A stretch of DNA of 64,000 nt from Streptomyces lanatus (GTDB taxonomy: Bacteria > Actinomycetota > Actinomycetes > Streptomycetales > Streptomycetaceae): NCBI RefSeq assembly GCF_014655715.1, contig NZ_BNBM01000018.1, positions 166,540 to 230,539 of the forward strand, read 5' to 3'. The notes beneath the pieces are model-generated. The model had not been told where the DNA came from. It did not search any database and saw only the letters and a list, made by a program, of their open reading frames with translations. This document shows, in pieces, positions 59,141-64,000 of the stretch. How positions within the stretch are numbered: position 1 is the stretch's first letter; each line of letters starts with the position of its first letter. The translations under genes and the position numbers were made by a program.

Positions 59141-59186
59141 GGTGTTCCTCTCGTGTCGTTGCGGTGGTCGGTTCAGTCGGGTGGCG

Positions 59187-60218
59187 CTACGGCGTCAGTA
59201 CGACCTTTCCGGCGACGGTCCCCGACTCGGCCAGCCGTACGGCTTCGGCGACGCGGGCGAGCGGCAGTCGCGCGGCGATCCGGGCGCTGACCTCGCCGCG
59301 CTGGAGGGCGGTGAAGACCTGGGTGAGGTCGGTGCGCAGGCGGGCGCGGAAGCGGTTCCTGGCCAGGGCCCGGCCGGCCCAGACGTTGAAGAAGTAGGCG
59401 TGGCGGCGGTTGGGCAGGGTGTTCCACAGCCACACGCGGGCCAGCAGCTTGAGGACGGGCCACTGCTTGGAGCCCTCGTCGTCCCGGGTCGAGGCGCTGC
59501 CGTACGAGACGAGGGTGCCGCCGGGGGCGAGGAGGCTCCAGGAGTCGACGATGCCGCGCCCGCCGACGTGGTCGAAGACGGCGTCCACCCCGCGCGGGGC
59601 GAGTTCGCGGATGCGGGCGGCGACATCGGCGGTGCGGTAGTCGACGGGCACCACTCCCTGGTCCCGCAGAGCGTCGTGGTGGCGCTCGGACGCCGTACCG
59701 ATCACCCGCGCGCCCGCGGCCAGAGCGAGCTGGACCAGGACGGATCCGACGCCGCCGTTCGCGCCGTGCACGACGACGGTGTGCCCCGCGCGGACGCGGG
59801 CCTTGCGGTGCAGCATCTGCCAGGCGGTGATGCCGTTGACGACGAGGGTCTCCGCCTCCGCCGCGCCGATCCCGTCCGGCACCGGCACCACGTCCGCCGC
59901 GTCGACGAGCACATGGCTGGCCCAGCCGCCGACCTTGAGCAGCGCGGCGACCCGGGTGCCGGCCAGGCCGGGGTCGACGCCCTCGCCGGTCGCCAGCACC
60001 GTGCCGACGAGGTCGTAGCCGGGGACGAAGGGGAAGGGCGGCTGGTCGTAGTAGCGGCCGCGGCGCATCTGCTGCTCGGCGAAGGAGACGCCGGTCGCCT
60101 CCATCCGGATCACGACCTGGCCCGGGCCGGCGGTGGGGACGGTCCCGTGCCGGATCTCGAACCCCTCGGGCGCGACCTTGCCCGGCAGTACGACCTCGAC
60201 GAGTCCTTCGGTGTTCAT
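59187..60218 (-). CDS. Zinc-less medium-chain quinone-oxidoreductase-type enzyme
   Basis: A 343-residue MDR-family oxidoreductase. The N-terminal GroES-like domain (FVPGYDLVGTVLATG) and the NADPH Rossmann motif VHGANGGVGSVLVQLALAAG near residue 145 are clear. Cys and Glu ligands for zinc are absent, as in quinone oxidoreductases. The loop region near 255-290 (LLARVWLWNTLPNRRHAYFF) is family-typical. It reduces quinones or enones with NADPH. ATG 60218 has GGAGG five bases upstream. It is divergent from a TetR gene with an inverted repeat between, so the TetR probably represses it. Confidence 0.92.
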   Translation of the reverse strand: MNTEGLVEVVLPGKVAPEGFEIRHGTVPTAGPGQVVIRMEATGVSFAEQQMRRGRYYDQPPFPFVPGYDLVGTVLATGEGVDPGLAGTRVAALLKVGGWASHVLVDAADVVPVPDGIGAAEAETLVVNGITAWQMLHRKARVRAGHTVVVHGANGGVGSVLVQLALAAGARVIGTASERHHDALRDQGVVPVDYRTADVAARIRELAPRGVDAVFDHVGGRGIVDSWSLLAPGGTLVSYGSASTRDDEGSKQWPVLKLLARVWLWNTLPNRRHAYFFNVWAGRALARNRFRARLRTDLTQVFTALQRGEVSARIAARLPLARVAEAVRLAESGTVAGKVVLTP

Positions 60219-60267
60219 GGCGACCTCCATGGAGCAGGCGAGCGGTTCGTTATCCCGCTTCGCGTTC

Positions 60268-60327
60268 GTTAGAAGTTATAACTCGACGAATCCGGGAGTG
60301 TCAATAACTTCAGTGATAACCTCTAAC
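60268..60327. promoter_or_regulatory. Operator-like inverted repeats between the oxidoreductase and TetR genes
   Basis: GTTAGAAGTTAT (60268-60279) and ATAACCTCTAAC (60316-60327) are inverted with one mismatch. AT-rich ATAACTT/AAGTTAT elements repeat between them. The site covers the divergent promoter region; the right arm ends one base before the TetR start at 60329. Confidence 0.65.
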
Positions 60328-60328
60328 C

Positions 60329-60985
60329 ATGGTGAATCAGGAAGCAAAGACCCCGCGCGAGCGCTACCGCGCCCAGGTGCGTACGGAGATCAAGCAGCGC
60401 GCGTGGGAGCAGATCGCCACGGCGGGCGCGTCCGCGCTGTCCCTCAACGCGATCGCCAAGCAGATGGGCATGAGCGGACCGGCGCTGTACCGGTACTACG
60501 GCGGTCGCGACGAGCTAATCACCGAGCTGGTCAGGGAGGCGTACCGAAGCCTCGCCGACACCTTCCGCGCGGCCTCGCAGGAAGGTGCCGACGTGGCCGG
60601 GCTGGCGCACACCCTGCGGGAATGGGCCCTGCGGGACCCGCAGCGCTACTTCCTGATCTACGGCACACCCGTCCCCGGCTACCACGCGCCCGACGACACC
60701 ACCGCGATCTCCTCCGAGATCATGGCGATGATCCTGGACGCCTGTGCCGCACTGCCGGCCGACGGCCCGGAGACACGGTTCGAGGCGCACCTCGCCGGCC
60801 ACCGGGACTGGGCGGCCGGCCACCCCGCCCCGCCCGCCGTCCTCCACCGCGCCCTGACCTTCTGGACCCGGCTGCACGGCGTCCTGTCCCTGGAACTCGC
60901 GGGCCAGTTCACCGGCATGGGATTCGACCCCGCGCTGCTCTACGCCGCCGAACTGGCCGACCTGACGGGCGCGTCGACGAACTGA
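60329..60985 (+). CDS. TetR-family regulator divergent from the oxidoreductase
   Basis: A 218-residue TetR/AcrR regulator. The helix-turn-helix is SLNAIAKQMGMSGPALYRYYG, preceded by QRAWEQIATAG. The C-terminal domain (ALRDPQRYFLIYGTPVPGYH) matches the WHG-type TetR domain. ATG 60329 is almost without a ribosome site, and the operator arm abuts it, so leaderless translation is possible. It probably regulates itself and the oxidoreductase-SRPBCC genes. It is unrelated to the three TetR genes at 34.6-37.6 kb. Confidence 0.93.
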   Translation: MVNQEAKTPRERYRAQVRTEIKQRAWEQIATAGASALSLNAIAKQMGMSGPALYRYYGGRDELITELVREAYRSLADTFRAASQEGADVAGLAHTLREWALRDPQRYFLIYGTPVPGYHAPDDTTAISSEIMAMILDACAALPADGPETRFEAHLAGHRDWAAGHPAPPAVLHRALTFWTRLHGVLSLELAGQFTGMGFDPALLYAAELADLTGASTN

Positions 60986-61084
60986 CCCCGCCTCGCCCAT
61001 GCCCGCCTCCGCCTCCGGCTCCGAGAAGGCAGGCCCTAGTCTGATCCCCGTGAGGCAGGCCGGCGCTGGGGAGGATGATCGGCG

Positions 61085-63229
61085 ATGACGCCCCTGAGCA
61101 CCGGGGACCCGGAGTCCATAGGCGGGTACACCCTTCTCGGCCGGCTCGGGGCGGGCGGCATGGGGGTCGTCTATCTGGGGGTCTCCGCCTCGGGACGGCA
61201 GGTCGCGGTCAAGGTCGTCCACGGGTCGTATGCGCAGGAAGAGGAGTTCCGTACCCGCTTCCGGCAGGAGATCGCGGCGGCGCGCAGGGTGAGCGGCGCC
61301 TTCACCGCGCCGGTCGTGGACGCCGACCCGGACGCCGGGCAGCCGTGGATGGCGACGCTCTATGTGCCGGGGCCCACGCTCGCCGAAGTCGTCGAGAAGG
61401 ACGGCCCGTTGAGCCTGCGGGAGCTGCGCGCGCTGGGGCTGGGGCTGACCGAGGCGCTGCGCGACATCCACCGGGCGGGCCTGGTGCACCGGGACCTCAA
61501 GCCGGGCAACGTCCTGATGACGGAGGACGGGCCGCGCGTCATCGACTTCGGCATCTCGCGCGCCGCCGACCACCAGAGCCTCACCATGACCGGGCGCATC
61601 ATCGGCACTCCGCCCTTCATGTCGCCGGAACAGCTCGCCTCTCCGCGTGAGGTGACCCCGGCCTCGGACGTGTTCTCGCTGGGGTCGCTGCTGGTGTTCG
61701 CGGCGGTCGGCACGGGGCCGTTCGACGCCGACAGCCCCTATATGACGGGTTATCAGGTCCTGCACGAGGCCCCGGACCTCGACGGCGTACCCGAGACGCT
61801 CCTCGGCCTCGTCGGGCGCTGCCTGGACAAGGACCCCACCGCGCGGCCGGAGTTGACGGACATGCACGGCGCGCTCCGGGCCCTGCCGGAATCCGACGCG
61901 ACCGCGCCTCCGAGGACCAGGGAGCCCGCGAAACCCCGGCCCCGTCCCGCCCCTTGGGGTACGGCCACCGCCGCCGCGGACGCCGTGACCGCCACCGGCA
62001 GGCGACGCCGGACCCGGATGCTGCTCACCGGCCTCGCCACGGCGCTGGCCGTGACGGGGCTGTTCGTCGGGGTGGGTGTCTTCATGTCGGGCGGGGACAC
62101 GACGACCACCACCGCCGCCGACGCCACCGCCCGTACCGCGTCGCTGCCCGCCGGCTGGCGGCCGTGGACCGAGCCCCTGCGCCACGACGTGACGGGCGTC
62201 CCCCTCGACTACCAGGAACCCGGATGCGTGGCGGACACGGACACCGCCCTGTACTGCGGCGGCACCGGCTTCACCGCCGCCAGGATCGACCCCGCCACCG
62301 GCCGCACCCTGTGGCGGACCGGCACCCGCCCTCAGGGCGTGCAGCCGATCGGCGTCCGCGACGGGCTCGTCTATGTGTACGAGGATCCGGACGACGCGAC
62401 CCGACGCCTCGTGGCCCTCGACGCCGACACCGGGGACCGGCGCTGGCAGCGCGACATCAGCAAGTCCGAGGCCGCGATCCCGTACGACGGCGGACTGCTG
62501 ACCCTCTCCCCCGACGCCTCCCAGTTCATCGCCTACGGGTCCTCCGGCAAGGAACTGTGGCAGGCCCCCTCACTGGACGAGTACTGCGCCCCGTCGGTGC
62601 TGGGCGGCACCCCCTACGCCCTGTGCACGGCCGCCCGCGAGCCCGGCCAGGCCCCCGTCGCCCTGATGAAGCTCCGCCCCGGCAGCCTGACCGAGATCGC
62701 CGTACTCCCCAAGAAGACGCTCGCCCTCGGCGCGGTCGACGGGCAGCCCCTGTTCCTCGCGCCCCAGACGGCGAAGGACGTGTACGAAGCCGGATACGAA
62801 CGGCCGTACAGCGCCCTGCTGCGCGTGGACCCGGACACCGGGCGGACCAGCGGGCTCCCGCTGGCCCGTCCGCTGACCGGCGCGGCCACCCTCGTGGACG
62901 GCGTCGTCTACTTCGCCCGTTCCGACGGGACGGTCACCGCGGTGTCGGCGGACAGCGGCAAGCGGCTCTGGCAGAAGGCGACGGACATGGAGAGCCTGTC
63001 CGCGCCCGCGGTCTCGGCGACGTACAAGCGCGTCTACTTCTCCAACCGCTTCGGCCGCCTGCTGGCCCTGGACAGCCGCAAGGGAACCGAGATCTGGCGC
63101 ACCCCCGCCCTCGACGACCCCGGCGACAAGGCACAGGGCTCCCCGCCGCGCGTGCTGCTCGTCAAGGACGCGATCGTGGCGATCGCGGGCGACACGGCCT
63201 TCTCGCGGGGGCCGGACGGGACCGACTGA
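61085..63229 (+). CDS. Transmembrane Ser/Thr protein kinase with extracellular PQQ propeller
   Basis: A 714-residue receptor-type kinase. The kinase domain (about residues 10-275) is intact: Gly loop GRLGAGGMG, Lys in VAVKVV, HRDLKPGN catalytic loop, DFG and the SPEQL activation segment. A Pro/Arg-rich linker leads to one membrane helix (about 312-333). Outside lies a PQQ-type beta-propeller (about 350-710) with repeats of TGRTLWRTG, GDRRWQRD and GKRLWQK. Bacterial kinases of this type phosphorylate Thr on regulators in response to cell-wall or other external signals. ATG 61085 has GGAGG upstream. Five visible Cys in the propeller may form disulfides. The ligand is unknown. Confidence 0.95.
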   Translation: MTPLSTGDPESIGGYTLLGRLGAGGMGVVYLGVSASGRQVAVKVVHGSYAQEEEFRTRFRQEIAAARRVSGAFTAPVVDADPDAGQPWMATLYVPGPTLAEVVEKDGPLSLRELRALGLGLTEALRDIHRAGLVHRDLKPGNVLMTEDGPRVIDFGISRAADHQSLTMTGRIIGTPPFMSPEQLASPREVTPASDVFSLGSLLVFAAVGTGPFDADSPYMTGYQVLHEAPDLDGVPETLLGLVGRCLDKDPTARPELTDMHGALRALPESDATAPPRTREPAKPRPRPAPWGTATAAADAVTATGRRRRTRMLLTGLATALAVTGLFVGVGVFMSGGDTTTTTAADATARTASLPAGWRPWTEPLRHDVTGVPLDYQEPGCVADTDTALYCGGTGFTAARIDPATGRTLWRTGTRPQGVQPIGVRDGLVYVYEDPDDATRRLVALDADTGDRRWQRDISKSEAAIPYDGGLLTLSPDASQFIAYGSSGKELWQAPSLDEYCAPSVLGGTPYALCTAAREPGQAPVALMKLRPGSLTEIAVLPKKTLALGAVDGQPLFLAPQTAKDVYEAGYERPYSALLRVDPDTGRTSGLPLARPLTGAATLVDGVVYFARSDGTVTAVSADSGKRLWQKATDMESLSAPAVSATYKRVYFSNRFGRLLALDSRKGTEIWRTPALDDPGDKAQGSPPRVLLVKDAIVAIAGDTAFSRGPDGTD

Positions 63230-63266
63230 CCGGTCGGGTGCCCGCATGCAGGGTGACGCGGTCGGG

Positions 63267-63662
63267 TCAGGACAGCGCGTCCGCCAGTGAGGCGCCCGCC
63301 GCCGCGAAGATGACCGCCATCATGGCCAGCCGGGTGCGTCCGCGCCGCGCCAACTCCACGCCGAGCCCCGCGGAGGCGAAGCTCAAGCCGTACACCACGG
63401 TCCCCGCACCCGCCTGCGCATCGCTGGTGAGCTGCCCGACGGCCACTGTGAGGCAGACCAGCGCCACCACCGCCCCGGCGGCCATGAGCCCACCACGGGC
63501 GCTCCGCGCCTGCCGGGACCGCTGTCTCGCGAAACCGGGATCGGATTGCCGCTGGAAACTCGCCCTGATCTCGTCCACGCCGGGTGGGGTCGGTGCCTCC
63601 TCGCCGCCTCGCGTCTGCGTCCGTACCTGTTCCGCACCGTGTTCCCGGCCCTGCGTCGTCAT
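63267..63662 (-). CDS. Small membrane protein
   Basis: A 131-residue protein. The first 55 residues are hydrophilic and Arg/Gln-rich (DPGFARQRSRQARSARGG); three hydrophobic segments follow, near 58-78, 83-103 and 110-128. It converges on the kinase gene with 37 bases between. The reverse-strand start ATG 63662 is 39 bases from the divergent final gene. No family is recognised; it may simply be a membrane protein of unknown role. Confidence 0.7.
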   Translation of the reverse strand: MTTQGREHGAEQVRTQTRGGEEAPTPPGVDEIRASFQRQSDPGFARQRSRQARSARGGLMAAGAVVALVCLTVAVGQLTSDAQAGAGTVVYGLSFASAGLGVELARRGRTRLAMMAVIFAAAGASLADALS

Positions 63663-63701
63663 GGGGAGGGAGCGTAGGTCAATTCGATAGGCTCACGCAC
63701 C

Positions 63702-64000
63702 ATGTTGCCTTCGCACACGCCCTCCCCCGCGCCCGATGCCACCGTCATACGGACCGGGCGCCGCGGTGCCATGACCGGGCTCCCCTGCTCCGTCCTGCTC
63801 ATGGCGCTGGGCGCGGTCGGCGTCATCGGCGGCGTCGTGATTGCCACCGGGAACCAGAAGGGAACGTCCGGCCCGGCCGGGTACGTGGGCCTCGCCTTCA
63901 TGCTGCTGCTCGGTGTGGTCGGGGTGTTCCTCTTCCTCGCCAACTGGGCGAACCGCCGCGCCCGGATCCTGGTCGACGCCACCGGCCTGTGGGTCGAGAA
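63702..64000 (+). CDS. Membrane protein, 3' end outside the window
   Basis: At least 99 codons from ATG 63702, without a stop. After a Pro/Thr-rich leader and Arg cluster (IRTGRRGAMTG) there are two membrane helices (about 32-50 and 65-84), then ANWANRRARILVDATGLWVE. The ending resembles the start of a PH-like domain of two-helix membrane proteins. The gene is cut by the window edge, so the family cannot be given. Confidence 0.6.
   Translation, partial: MLPSHTPSPAPDATVIRTGRRGAMTGLPCSVLLMALGAVGVIGGVVIATGNQKGTSGPAGYVGLAFMLLLGVVGVFLFLANWANRRARILVDATGLWVE

Noticed and set aside
1..64000. CRISPR array
   Set aside because: No set of regularly spaced repeats with unique spacers was seen; the paired palindromes at 32.7-39.7 kb are promoter sites.

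Overview
This window looks like chromosomal DNA of a Streptomyces-type actinomycete. GC content is very high with strong G/C bias at codon third positions, GTG and TTG starts are common, intergenic hairpins lack T-tracts, and the gene families are typical: Tat-exported glycosidases, an ANTAR protein, a PucR regulator, a PQQ-type Ser/Thr kinase and a CspA. No rRNA, complete tRNA, CRISPR array or intact transposase gene was found. Nearly every gene from 2.8 to 27.0 kb lies on the minus strand.

0-16 kb, envelope region. An ABC exporter (2782-4566) lies beside a minus-strand operon built around pgsB/capB and pgsC/capC, the two membrane subunits of poly-gamma-glutamate synthase. The operon starts with a protein carrying two sensor-TM-HAMP units and no output domain, where pgsA might be expected, and ends with an NlpC/P60 protein whose catalytic Cys is Ser. 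Two 425-residue paralogues of a DUF1624/DUF418-type membrane protein bracket the block, one in operon with a GT39-like glycosyltransferase. A tandem SnoaL-like lipoprotein and an internally deleted peptidyl-arginine-deiminase homologue follow.

16-27 kb, sugar catabolism. A Tat-exported GH2, a Tat-exported PF10091 (GH144-like) protein, a GH1 enzyme, a CUT1 ABC importer and a LacI regulator form a beta-glucoside or beta-glucan utilisation locus with LacI-type operators. A 3' fragment of tRNA-Gly at 19.34 kb looks like an old attachment site.

27-40 kb, candidate genomic island. Decayed copies of two tyrosine recombinases sit at the left end and an N-terminally truncated trkA-like gene at the right end. 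A 26-bp direct repeat (24/26 identical) occurs at both ends. Inside are a GH74 xyloglucanase, an SDR pseudogene and a compact regulon: MFS exporter, alpha/beta hydrolase, QueG-like 4Fe-4S protein, two SDRs, a DUF1330 protein and three TetR regulators. It is marked by 11 copies of a 14-bp palindrome (AAACCGATCGGTTT and variants), mostly paired 23-24 bp apart in front of each transcription unit.

40-48 kb. A YqiJ-like membrane protein, a flotillin and a 1642-residue DUF3686/AAA+ ATPase form one operon, divergent from a PucR-type regulator.

48-64 kb. A CspA, a DEAD-box helicase and a CBS-like protein probably serve cold or RNA metabolism. Two paralogous 110-residue secreted proteins share an upstream inverted repeat at the same distance from their starts and flank an M23-family protein. 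GH97 and unidentified gene remnants follow, then a winged-helix/ANTAR pair, an SRPBCC protein, a divergent oxidoreductase/TetR pair and a transmembrane Ser/Thr kinase with an extracellular PQQ propeller. The last gene runs off the window.
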